Positions 6,224 to 13,763 of a stretch of 33,911 nt of DNA are shown here, in pieces. Made by a program: the position numbers and the translations under genes. The stretch comes from SNAP01 sp049671745 (GTDB lineage: Bacteria; Bacteroidota; Bacteroidia; Bacteroidales; Marinifilaceae). Positions within the stretch are counted from its first letter, which is position 1. Every line of letters starts with the position of its first letter. The stretch lies in assembly GCA_049671745.1 (NCBI GenBank), contig JBATVL010000016.1, forward strand, positions 1-33,911. Reading direction: 5' to 3'. The notes under the pieces are model-generated. The model had not been told where the DNA came from, ran no database searches, and worked only from the letters and a program-made list of their open reading frames with translations.

Positions 6224-8371
6224 ATGAATGTAATTGAAAAAACGATTACTCTTCCTGATGGGAGAATTATTACCCTAGAGACTGGAAAGTTAGCTAAGCA
6301 AGCTGACGGATCTGTTATGCTTAAGATGGGAAATACTATGTTGCTTGCAACTGTTGTATGTGCTAAGGATGCTAAGGCTGATGTCGATTTCATGCCTCTA
6401 TCGGTAGATTATAAAGAGAAATTCTCTGCTATGGGTCGTTTCCCAGGTGGTTTCATGAAGAGAGAGGCTCGTCCTTCTGATTATGAAATCCTTATCTCTA
6501 GATTAGTAGATAGAGCTCTTCGTCCTCTTTTCCCAGAAGATTTTCATGCTGAAACTTTTGTAAATATTACTCTATATTCTGCTGACGAGGATACTACTCC
6601 TGATGCATTAGCAGGTCTTGCAGCTTCTGCTGCTATTGCTGTTTCTGATATTCCATTGATGGAGCCTATCTCTGAAGTACGTGTTTGTCGTATAAACGGA
6701 GAATTCGTTGTGAATCCTGGATATGCTCAAATGGCTGAGGCTGATATTGAAATCCTTGTTGCTGCAACAATGGAGAATATCATGATGGTTGAAGGTGAAA
6801 TGAAAGAAGTTAGTGAAGCAGAAATGCTTGAAGCTATCAAATTTGCTCACGAAGCTATTAAAGTTCAATGTCAAGCTCAATTAGACTTAGCTGAGGCCGT
6901 TGGTTCTACAGTTAAGAGAGTTTATTGTCACGAAGAGAATGATGCAGATCTTAAAGCTAAGGTTTGGGCTGAAACTTACGACAAAACTTACGCATTAGTT
7001 TGTGAAGGTTGTACTGATAAGCATTTACGTGGCGAGAGAGTTGCTGCTATAGAGGCTGAATTTCTTGCTCAATACAGCGAAGAAGAATTACCAGCTGTAA
7101 CTAAGCTTGTTCATAAGTATTATCACGATTGTCATAAAGATGCAGTTCGTAATATGATACTTGATACTAAGGTTAGATTAGATGGTCGTAGAACTGACGA
7201 GATTCGTCCTATATGGTCTGAGATTGATTATCTTCCAGGTGCTCACGGTTCAGCTGTGTTTACTCGTGGTGAGACTCAATCATTATCTACTGTAACATTA
7301 GGAACTAAACTTGATGAGAAGATAATTGATAATGTTCAAGGTAAAGGTAAAGAGAGATTCTTACTACATTATAACTTCCCTCCATTCTGTACTGGTGATG
7401 CACGTATGTCTCGTGGATTGTCTCGTCGTGAGGTTGGACACGGTAACCTAGCTCATAGAGCTTTAAAAGGAATGCTTCCTGATGATTTTCCATATGTTGT
7501 ACGTATAGTTTCTGATATCTTAGAATCTAATGGTTCTTCTTCTATGGCTACTGTTTGTGCTGGTACTCTTGCTCTTATGGATGCAGGTGTTCCTATGAAG
7601 AAACCAGTTTCTGGTATCGCTATGGGATTAATTACTGACAACAAACGTTTTGCTGTTCTTTCTGATATTCTTGGAGATGAAGATCATTTAGGTGATATGG
7701 ACTTTAAAGTAACAGGTACTAGAGATGGTATTACTGCTACTCAAATGGATATTAAGGTTGATGGACTTCCTTACGAGATTTTAGAGCAAGCTCTACTTCA
7801 AGCAAGAGAAGGTCGTTTCCATATCTTAGATAAAATTGCTGAGACTATAGAAACTCCAAATGTTGATCTTAAGCCTAATGCTCCAAGAATTGTATCTATG
7901 TCTATTCCTAAGGAATTGATAGGTGCTGTGATTGGACCTGGTGGAAAAATTATTCAAGATATTCAAGAACAGTCTGGTGCAACTATCGTTATTGAAGAAG
8001 TTGACGGTCATGGTGTTATTGATATTTCTGCTTGTGATAAAGAAGCTATCGATAAGGCTCTTGCAAGAGTTAATGCAATTGTTGTTATGCCTGAAGTTGG
8101 TGAAGTGTATAAAGGTAAAGTTATGGCTCTTGCTGCTTTCGGCGCATTTGTTGAGATTCTTCCTGGTAAACAAGGATTACTTCATATTTCTGAAATCGAC
8201 CATGTACGTGTAAACGCTGTGGAAGATGTTCTTAAAGAAGGACAAGAAATAGAAGTTAAACTTATTGATGTTGATAGAGCTAGTGGTAAATTAAAACTTT
8301 CTAGAAAAGCTTTATTACCTAAGCCTGAACGTGAAGAAAGAAAGCCTATTATTCTTGATAAGAAGAAATAA
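6224..8371 (+). CDS. pnp: polyribonucleotide nucleotidyltransferase (PNPase)
   Basis: The 715-residue protein degrades RNA from the 3' end by phosphorolysis in a trimeric ring. Two RNase PH-like domains occupy about residues 1-220 and 315-545, with FSAMGRFPGGFMKREARPSD near the N-terminus and the conserved catalytic-domain segments TRGETQSL and GTRDGITATQMDIK in the second core. A KH domain (about 555-620) has the GPGGK loop near 571, and an S1 domain (about 626-695) contains GAFVEILPGKQGLLHISEI. Length and order are standard. The gene follows rpsO, behind a terminator, and ends in a terminator at 8393. Overlapping hairpins in its leader may control expression, as a leader stem does for pnp in E. 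coli. Confidence 0.98.
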   Translation: MNVIEKTITLPDGRIITLETGKLAKQADGSVMLKMGNTMLLATVVCAKDAKADVDFMPLSVDYKEKFSAMGRFPGGFMKREARPSDYEILISRLVDRALRPLFPEDFHAETFVNITLYSADEDTTPDALAGLAASAAIAVSDIPLMEPISEVRVCRINGEFVVNPGYAQMAEADIEILVAATMENIMMVEGEMKEVSEAEMLEAIKFAHEAIKVQCQAQLDLAEAVGSTVKRVYCHEENDADLKAKVWAETYDKTYALVCEGCTDKHLRGERVAAIEAEFLAQYSEEELPAVTKLVHKYYHDCHKDAVRNMILDTKVRLDGRRTDEIRPIWSEIDYLPGAHGSAVFTRGETQSLSTVTLGTKLDEKIIDNVQGKGKERFLLHYNFPPFCTGDARMSRGLSRREVGHGNLAHRALKGMLPDDFPYVVRIVSDILESNGSSSMATVCAGTLALMDAGVPMKKPVSGIAMGLITDNKRFAVLSDILGDEDHLGDMDFKVTGTRDGITATQMDIKVDGLPYEILEQALLQAREGRFHILDKIAETIETPNVDLKPNAPRIVSMSIPKELIGAVIGPGGKIIQDIQEQSGATIVIEEVDGHGVIDISACDKEAIDKALARVNAIVVMPEVGEVYKGKVMALAAFGAFVEILPGKQGLLHISEIDHVRVNAVEDVLKEGQEIEVKLIDVDRASGKLKLSRKALLPKPEREERKPIILDKKK

Positions 8372-8392
8372 TAAATAATTTCTATATTATAT

Positions 8393-8425
8393 AGAGGATG
8401 TTCCATTGGAGCATCCTCTTTTTTT
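8393..8425 (+). terminator. intrinsic terminator after pnp
   Basis: AGAGGATGTTCC (8393-8404) pairs with GGAGCATCCTCT (8408-8419), with one T-G wobble and a 3-nt loop, then a T-run. It overlaps the end of the convergent recR gene by two bases; the minus side lacks a T-run. Confidence 0.88.
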
Positions 8426-9044
8426 ATAATTGTCCTTCAAAGGGTAAACGATTAATGATTGAGCGCCCTAAAGTTATTTCATCTATATATTCTAGTTCGT
8501 CGCCTATAGATACACCTTTTGCTATAGAGTTTATCTCAATTGGGTACTCTTTTAGTTTTTTATAGATATAAAAATTGGTGGTATCGCCTTCCATAGTAGC
8601 ACTTAGTGCTAAGATGACCTCTTTAATCTCTCCATTCTTTACCTTCTGTTCTAGACTGCTTATAGTAAGACTAGAGGGACTTATTCCGTCCATAGGTGAT
8701 ATTAGTCCACCAAGTACGTGATATACTCCAAAATACTGCTGTGTGTTCTCTATAGACATGACATCTTTGATGTTCTCTACTACACATACCGTTTTCTTGT
8801 TTCTACTTTTATTTGCACATATTTCACATTGCTCATTATCTGAGATGTTATGACATTCTTTACAGTGTTTAACATGCTTTTTTAGTTCTAAAATGCTATT
8901 GGCGAAGGCTTCTACGTCTTTATTTGATTGTTTTAGTAGAAATAGAACAAGTCTAAGACCTGTTTTACGACCTATGCCAGGTAGACTAGCAAATTGATTT
9001 ACTGCTTTCTCCAGTAGTTTTGAGGGGAATGTCTGTATGTTCAT
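8424..9044 (-). CDS. recR: recombination mediator protein RecR
   Basis: The 206-residue protein has the complete RecR order. A helix-hairpin-helix DNA-binding segment (LPGIGRKT, 21-28) is followed by a four-Cys zinc finger (Cys61, Cys64, Cys73, Cys76) and a Toprim domain starting at VCVVEN (about 86) with the late E-x-D region. A C-terminal Walker-B-like stretch, LGRSI, ends the protein. RecR works with RecO and RecF to load RecA on gapped DNA. It is a single-gene unit convergent with pnp and divergent from gcvH. Confidence 0.97.
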   Translation of the reverse strand: MNIQTFPSKLLEKAVNQFASLPGIGRKTGLRLVLFLLKQSNKDVEAFANSILELKKHVKHCKECHNISDNEQCEICANKSRNKKTVCVVENIKDVMSIENTQQYFGVYHVLGGLISPMDGISPSSLTISSLEQKVKNGEIKEVILALSATMEGDTTNFYIYKKLKEYPIEINSIAKGVSIGDELEYIDEITLGRSIINRLPFEGQL

Positions 9045-9061
9045 TTTTTTATGCTTTTGCC

Positions 9062-9069
9062 CAAAGATA
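9062..9069 (-). promoter_or_regulatory. candidate -7 box for recR
   Basis: The minus strand reads TATCTTTG (TAnnTTTG) 17 nt upstream of the recR ATG. No TTG -33 box was found at the expected spacing, so this is a partial match. Confidence 0.35.
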
Positions 9070-9185
9070 TTATAATATTCTTGTCTTTTTAGAAATTATT
9101 ATTTATTGTATACATGTGGAAACCTGTATAAATATCAATAATTATAGGCTAAGTAGTAATATTTATTACATGTAAGGCTTTTTAG

Positions 9186-9216
9186 TTTTGCTTTTTAAAA
9201 AAATAGTGTAAATTTG
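9186..9216 (+). promoter_or_regulatory. gcvH promoter (Bacteroidetes-type)
   Basis: TTTTG (9186-9190) and TAAATTTG (9209-9216) are 18 nt apart, a full match to the -33/-7 consensus, 44 nt upstream of the gcvH ATG. Confidence 0.7.
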
Positions 9217-9260
9217 AATCTATATTTAAACACATTATTTTATTTAAAGACCATATCAAA

Positions 9261-9635
9261 ATGAATGTACCTGCAAATTTAAAGTACACTAAAGATCACG
9301 AGTGGGTTCGTGTTGAAGGTGACGTAGCTTTTATCGGTGTTACTGATTTCGCTCAATCTCAATTAGGAGATATCGTTTTTGTTGAAATTGAAACTGAAGG
9401 TGAAGAAGTAGAAAAAGAAGAAGTTTTTGGTACTATCGAGGCTGTTAAAACTGTTTCTGATTTATTAATGCCTGCTACTGCTGAAGTTTTAGAAATGAAT
9501 CCACGTTTAGAGGATGAACCAGAGCTAGTTAATAAAGATCCTTACGGAGACGGATGGATGATTAAAGTATCTGTTGCTGACGCTTCTCAGTACGATTCTC
9601 TTTTAACTGCTGAGCAATATAAAGAAATTATCTAA
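9261..9635 (+). CDS. gcvH: glycine cleavage system H protein
   Basis: The 124-residue protein is the lipoylated carrier that shuttles the aminomethyl group between the P, T and L proteins. The lipoyl-attachment lysine is Lys63 in GTIEAVKTVSDL. The N-terminal YTKDHEWVRVEGDVAFIGVTDFAQ and the acidic surface are typical. The gene has its own promoter and terminator, and gcvT/gcvP are not in the window, so the system is split on this genome. Besides glycine cleavage, H protein can serve as the primary site of lipoate assembly. Confidence 0.97.
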   Translation: MNVPANLKYTKDHEWVRVEGDVAFIGVTDFAQSQLGDIVFVEIETEGEEVEKEEVFGTIEAVKTVSDLLMPATAEVLEMNPRLEDEPELVNKDPYGDGWMIKVSVADASQYDSLLTAEQYKEII

Positions 9636-9654
9636 TTATAAGTTAGATTTTAAA

Positions 9655-9687
9655 GAGAGGGTTTTCTTACGAAAACCCTCTTTTTTT
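9655..9687 (+). terminator. intrinsic terminator after gcvH
   Basis: GAGGGTTTTC (9657-9666) pairs perfectly with GAAAACCCTC (9671-9680) around a TTAC loop, followed by seven T. Confidence 0.9.
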
Positions 9688-9757
9688 GCTCTTGCTGAGA
9701 GATAAATAATAAAATAATAGTATTTTTGGTTAAATAAAAAAATCATAATAAATTAAT

Positions 9758-11146
9758 ATGACGTTAATAAAATCAATTTCTGGTATAAGAGGAACAATAG
9801 GTGGTAAGCCTGGTGTTGGACTTTCTCCTTTAGATATAGTGAAGTTTACCTCTGCTTTTGGTTCTTGGATTAAAAAAAATGTAAATAAAGATAAATGCAA
9901 AATTGTTGTTGGTAGAGATGCTCGTATTTCTGGACCTATGGTTGATAAGATCATTACTGGTACTTTGATGGGTTTAGGTGTTGATGTTATTAATATTGGA
10001 CTTGCTTCTACTCCAACTACTGAAATTGCTGTTACTGAAGAGAATGCTGATGGTGGTATTATTATTACGGCATCTCACAATCCTACTCAGTGGAACGCGA
10101 TGAAACTTCTTAATCATAATGGTGAGTTTCTTAATGATTTAAACGGCAAGGAAGTTCTTGCTATGGCTGATGCTGAAGATTTTACTTATGCTGATGTTTT
10201 TGATTTAGGTACTCTTGAGAATAAGGATAATTATACTGATATACACATCCAAAAGGTTCTAGATCTTAAATTAGTTGATGTTGAGGCTATCAAAAAAGCA
10301 AACTTTTCTGTGGCTGTTGATGCTGTTAATTCAGTTGGTGGTATTGCTATTCCTCGTCTTTTAAGAGCTCTTGGAGTTGAAAATATTATTGAAATTAATT
10401 GTAAAGCTGATGGGCATTTTTCTCATAATCCAGAGCCTATTCCTGAGAACTTAACTGAGATAGCTTCTGTTATTAAAGAAAAGGGTGCTGACGTAGGCAT
10501 AGTTGTGGATCCTGATGTAGATAGACTTGCTATTATCAACGAAGATGGTTCTATGTTTGGTGAAGAGTATACTCTTGTGGCTGTTGCTGATTATGTGCTG
10601 TCTCATACTTTAGGAAATACGGTCTCTAACCTTTCTTCTTCTCGTGCTTTGAGAAATGTAACTGAGAGTCATGGTGCTTCTTATACTGCATCGGCAGTTG
10701 GTGAGGTTAATGTTGTTACTGCTATGAAAGATAGTCATGCTGTTATTGGAGGTGAAGGTAATGGTGGAATTATTTATCCTGAATCTCATTATGGTCGTGA
10801 TTCTCTTGTTGGTGTTGGACTTTTTCTTACACATCTTGCTAATAAAGCTAAGAAATGTTCTGAATTAAAAGCTGAATATCCAGCGTATTTTATATCTAAA
10901 AACAAGATTGAATTGACACCTCAAATAGATGTTGATGCTTTACTTGTTAAGGTTAAAAATAAATATTCGAATGAAGAGATTACAGATATAGATGGTGTTA
11001 AGATTGATTTTGCTGAGGGCTGGGTGCATCTTAGAAAATCAAATACTGAGCCTATTATTCGAGTTTATTCTGAAAGTGAATCAGAAGATGCAGCTAATTC
11101 ATTAGCATATAAAATAATGGCTGATATTAAGTCTTTTACTTGCTAA
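9758..11146 (+). CDS. glmM: phosphoglucosamine mutase, archaeal-type (alpha-D-phosphohexomutase family)
   Basis: The 462-residue enzyme belongs to the four-domain phosphohexomutases. TASHNPTQWNA holds the phosphoserine Ser106, DPDVDR (251-256) the Mg2+ ligands, GGEGNGG (331-337) the sugar-specificity loop, and the C-terminal RKSNTEPIIRVYSES the phosphate-binding loop. The TASHNP-x-x-WN wording resembles the archaeal-type GlmM group widely used by Bacteroidota, rather than E. coli GlmM. It would make glucosamine-1-phosphate for UDP-GlcNAc, which feeds peptidoglycan and the LpxA step at 22374. A phosphomannomutase or phosphoglucomutase role cannot be fully excluded. It follows gcvH behind a terminator. 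Confidence 0.88.
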   Translation: MTLIKSISGIRGTIGGKPGVGLSPLDIVKFTSAFGSWIKKNVNKDKCKIVVGRDARISGPMVDKIITGTLMGLGVDVINIGLASTPTTEIAVTEENADGGIIITASHNPTQWNAMKLLNHNGEFLNDLNGKEVLAMADAEDFTYADVFDLGTLENKDNYTDIHIQKVLDLKLVDVEAIKKANFSVAVDAVNSVGGIAIPRLLRALGVENIIEINCKADGHFSHNPEPIPENLTEIASVIKEKGADVGIVVDPDVDRLAIINEDGSMFGEEYTLVAVADYVLSHTLGNTVSNLSSSRALRNVTESHGASYTASAVGEVNVVTAMKDSHAVIGGEGNGGIIYPESHYGRDSLVGVGLFLTHLANKAKKCSELKAEYPAYFISKNKIELTPQIDVDALLVKVKNKYSNEEITDIDGVKIDFAEGWVHLRKSNTEPIIRVYSESESEDAANSLAYKIMADIKSFTC

Positions 11147-11170
11147 TTAATCTTTTATTTATTTGATAAA

Positions 11171-11225
11171 AGTGGCAGGTGTAGATGTTGAATGTAAGTG
11201 TTTTATATCTGCCACTATAAAACAC
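11171..11225 (+). promoter_or_regulatory. alternative hairpins or pseudoknot upstream of glycosyltransferase gene
   Basis: GTGTTTTATA (11198-11207) pairs perfectly with TATAAAACAC (11216-11225), leaving the loop TCTGCCAC. The loop, with flanking bases, is complementary to AGTGGCAGGT (11171-11180), giving a competing 10-bp stem (11171-11180 with 11207-11216) or a pseudoknot. The first stem ends 7 nt before the ATG at 11233 and lacks a T-run, so it looks like a translation-control fold, not a terminator. Confidence 0.45.
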
Positions 11226-11232
11226 TATAATA

Positions 11233-12381
11233 ATGATACAGGAATATTTATTTGCTTTGTCTGATCAGGATAAGATCTTGTCTGGTATTTTAGCATCTTT
11301 AATGCTTTCAATGCTAATAGTAAAATACACGTCTCTATATAAATTGAGACATAAAAAGAGTGTAATCAGTTCTGTTAAACAAGGTGTTTCTGTTATTATT
11401 ACCTCAAAAAATGATGGTGCATTTTTAAGGAAGAATTTAGATAAGTTTATTAAACAAGATTATCCTAATTTTGAAGTTATTGTTATCGATAATTGTTCTT
11501 TTGATGATACTCAGATAATTTTAGCTGATTATGTTCGAAAGTATCCTAATTTTCGTTTTAGTACAATTAATCCTGATGATAAATTTACTTTATCTAAGAA
11601 GTTTGCATTAAATATTGGAATTAAAGCTGCCAAGAATGATATCCTTATTTTTAGTGAAGCTAATTGTTTTCCTGTTTCTGATAAATGGATAGACCATATT
11701 CAGTCTGCATTTAAACCTGAAGTCGATGTTGTTATTGCCTATTCTAATTTTGTAAATGATGGCTCTTTTCTATCTAGTTTTTTAATCTATGATAGATTTA
11801 TAAGGATTGTTCGTTCTTTATCATTTTCTATGCAAAAATTCGCATATAGAGGTGATGGAGCAAATATTGCATATAGGAAGACTGCTTATTTTGAGAATAA
11901 TTTTTTCTCTGGAAATGCTCAAACTGAGGTAGGGTATGATTCTTTACCTGTCGTTAAAATGAATAAGAATAAAGAAATAGAAGTTGTTATCCATCCTGAA
12001 TCTCATGTTCTGATTGATTATATGAGTATTTATAAAGAATGGAAAGATTATAAGACGTTGTATTATCTTTCACGCTTTTTTTGTAAAAAAAGAAAAAACT
12101 TTTTTATTAATTTAATGCCTCTTTTAAAGGTGGCTAATTTGATTGTTCTTGTAGTGTTTTTAGTGCTTTCGGAACATGTCTTTTTGATATTATCTATGTT
12201 TATGATATATGAATCTTTGTTTATTGTACATAAAATAATATTGACTAATGTTTTGCATGAGAAGAAATTATTCGTATATTCGTTATATGCAGACTTAGTT
12301 ATAGGTGTATTAAGTTTTGTTCAGTTTTTAAAAGCGAGGTTTACTTGGTTTTATGGAACTACATTCAAATTTATCCGTTAA
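11233..12381 (+). CDS. family 2 glycosyltransferase, membrane-associated
   Basis: The 382-residue protein has a hydrophobic N-terminal helix (about 16-31), a GT-A domain (about 50-280) and two or three C-terminal helices (about 295-370). GVSVIITSKNDGAFLRKNL and the following EVIVIDNCSFDDTQ are the standard GT2 nucleotide-binding start. GDGANIAYRK (207-216) matches the usual acceptor-side motif. The metal-binding DxD site reads SEAN (141-144) instead of the common DAD, which is unusual. It probably transfers a sugar for a lipid-linked or surface glycan at the inner membrane; donor and acceptor are unknown. Its last 29 bp overlap the sigma factor gene, suggesting co-transcription. Confidence 0.85.
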   Translation: MIQEYLFALSDQDKILSGILASLMLSMLIVKYTSLYKLRHKKSVISSVKQGVSVIITSKNDGAFLRKNLDKFIKQDYPNFEVIVIDNCSFDDTQIILADYVRKYPNFRFSTINPDDKFTLSKKFALNIGIKAAKNDILIFSEANCFPVSDKWIDHIQSAFKPEVDVVIAYSNFVNDGSFLSSFLIYDRFIRIVRSLSFSMQKFAYRGDGANIAYRKTAYFENNFFSGNAQTEVGYDSLPVVKMNKNKEIEVVIHPESHVLIDYMSIYKEWKDYKTLYYLSRFFCKKRKNFFINLMPLLKVANLIVLVVFLVLSEHVFLILSMFMIYESLFIVHKIILTNVLHEKKLFVYSLYADLVIGVLSFVQFLKARFTWFYGTTFKFIR

Positions 12382-12976
12382 GGCAAGGCGTGATTATAAA
12401 ATTGTGCTTTTAGCTATTGATGGTGATCAAAAAGCTTATGAGGAGCTTTTTAAAAGGTATAAAGATGCTATCTATTTTATGTTGCTGAAAATGGTTCGCA
12501 GTAAAGTAGATGCAGAAGATTTAACATTCGAAGCTTTTGGTAAAGCATTCAGAAACTTGAAGCAATATTCTCCAAAATTTGCTTTTAGTACTTGGCTTTT
12601 CAAAATTGCGTCAAACAATTGTATTGATTACCTTAGAAAAAGGAATAATAATACAGTTTCTATTGACGGAAGCGATCGTGACGATTCTGAGAAATCCTAT
12701 GTTATGACTCTTGTTTCTGACGGGTTAAATCCTGAACAAACAATTGTTAAAGAGCAAGAAGCTAAAATCATGCGTCATAAGGTATCTTTGCTTAAAGAAA
12801 GATATCGTAGACTTGTCGAATTGAGATACTTTAAGGAGTATTCTTATGAGGAGATTGCTGATGAATTAGATTTGCCATTAGGTACAGTTAAAGCTCAATT
12901 GTTTAGAGCTCGTGAATTATTACTTAAATCGTTACAGAATTCTGAAATTAAATTGGAGTGGGCAGGAGTTTCTTAA
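12353..12976 (+). CDS. ECF-type RNA polymerase sigma factor
   Basis: The 207-residue protein has sigma region 2 (about 27-96: AYEELFKRYKDAIYFML, then DAEDLTFEAFGKAF and FSTWLFKIASNNCIDYLRKR) and region 4 (about 145-195: RYRRLVELRYFKEYSYEEIADELDLPLGTVKAQLFRARELL with its helix-turn-helix), joined by a short linker. Regions 1 and 3 are missing, as in ECF sigma factors. It starts at an ATG inside the last 29 bp of the glycosyltransferase gene. The N-terminal MELHSNLSVKARRDYK looks like that of a conserved Bacteroidota sigma factor, which favours this start. No FecR-like or other anti-sigma gene follows, so it is not part of a TonB/FecI type pair. A terminator follows. Confidence 0.93.
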   Translation: MELHSNLSVKARRDYKIVLLAIDGDQKAYEELFKRYKDAIYFMLLKMVRSKVDAEDLTFEAFGKAFRNLKQYSPKFAFSTWLFKIASNNCIDYLRKRNNNTVSIDGSDRDDSEKSYVMTLVSDGLNPEQTIVKEQEAKIMRHKVSLLKERYRRLVELRYFKEYSYEEIADELDLPLGTVKAQLFRARELLLKSLQNSEIKLEWAGVS

Positions 12977-13002
12977 AGCTTCCCAATTTAAAAGAAAAAA
13001 TT

Positions 13003-13042
13003 AAAGGGTATATAGTTGTAGTGAGCTATATATCCTTTTTTT
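13003..13042 (+). terminator. intrinsic terminator after the sigma factor gene
   Basis: AAAGGGTATATAG (13003-13015) pairs with CTATATATCCTTT (13026-13038), with one G-T wobble and a 10-nt loop, within a run of T. Confidence 0.82.
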
Positions 13043-13116
13043 GTTATGTTTTTATTGCTAATTAATGTATATTTGTTCTTAATCATTATAATAAATAATT
13101 TAATTTAGAATAAACT

Positions 13117-13695
13117 ATGAAGAACTTATCATTAGGAATCAATATTATTTTAGCTATTGCTGTTGCGGGATTATATTTTTTACAATTCTCTGATACTAAA
13201 ACGGAGACAGTTAGTAATTCTGTGAATGATAATGCTTCTATTGTATATATCAATACTGATTCTCTTTTGCTTAATTATACTATGGCAAAAGATTTAAATG
13301 AGGCTTTCTTTAAAAAACAGGAAGATAGAAGAACTGCTCTTAATATTAAAGTTAAAAATCTTGAGAAAGAAGCAGCTGCTTTTCAAACTAAAGTTCAAAA
13401 TAATGGTTTCCTTTCAAGAGAAAGAGCAGAGAAGGTTCAACAGACTCTTATTATTAAAAGAGAAACTCTTCAAAAAGTTCAAGCGGAGTACAATCAGAAA
13501 TCAATGACTGAACAAAGAGAAATAAACAATAAATTATTTTCTACTATTACAACTTATATTCAGAACTTTAATTCGAAACATAACTATGATTTAATTCTTA
13601 GTACTACTAAAGGTGGTAATGTCTTTTATGCAAAAGATGGTTTTGATGTTACTAAATCTGTTCTTGAAGGTTTAAATAAAGAATATTTGAAATAG
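13117..13695 (+). CDS. OmpH/Skp family periplasmic chaperone-like protein
   Basis: The 192-residue protein has an N-terminal hydrophobic anchor or signal (MKNLSLGINIILAIAVAGLYFL) and a low-complexity stretch. The OmpH/Skp fold follows: IVYINTDSLLLNYTMAKDLNE, then a long charged coiled coil (about 62-145), then the beta segment YDLILSTTKGGNVFYAKDGFDVTKSVLEGLN. Skp-like proteins form trimers with tentacle-like helices that hold unfolded outer-membrane proteins. The hydrophobic start has no clear cleavage site and may stay as an anchor. It lies between two terminators, so it is its own unit. Confidence 0.88.
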   Translation: MKNLSLGINIILAIAVAGLYFLQFSDTKTETVSNSVNDNASIVYINTDSLLLNYTMAKDLNEAFFKKQEDRRTALNIKVKNLEKEAAAFQTKVQNNGFLSRERAEKVQQTLIIKRETLQKVQAEYNQKSMTEQREINNKLFSTITTYIQNFNSKHNYDLILSTTKGGNVFYAKDGFDVTKSVLEGLNKEYLK

Positions 13696-13716
13696 TTTTT
13701 GATTTTTTAAAAATAT

Positions 13717-13751
13717 AGCGAAGTACCCATTATGGGTTCTTCGCTTTTTTA
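13717..13751 (+). terminator. intrinsic terminator after the OmpH-like gene
   Basis: AGCGAAGTACCC (13717-13728) pairs with GGGTTCTTCGCT (13734-13745), with one T-T mismatch and a 5-nt loop, followed by T. It ends only 13 nt before the next ATG, so the promoter of the following gene must overlap it or read-through must occur. Confidence 0.88.
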
Positions 13752-13763
13752 TTATATACTATT

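Noticed and set aside
7826..8173. Minus-strand frame of 115 codons opposite pnp
   Set aside because: Asn/Ser/Phe-rich composition from reading the pnp coding sequence backwards; it covers the KH and S1 domains.
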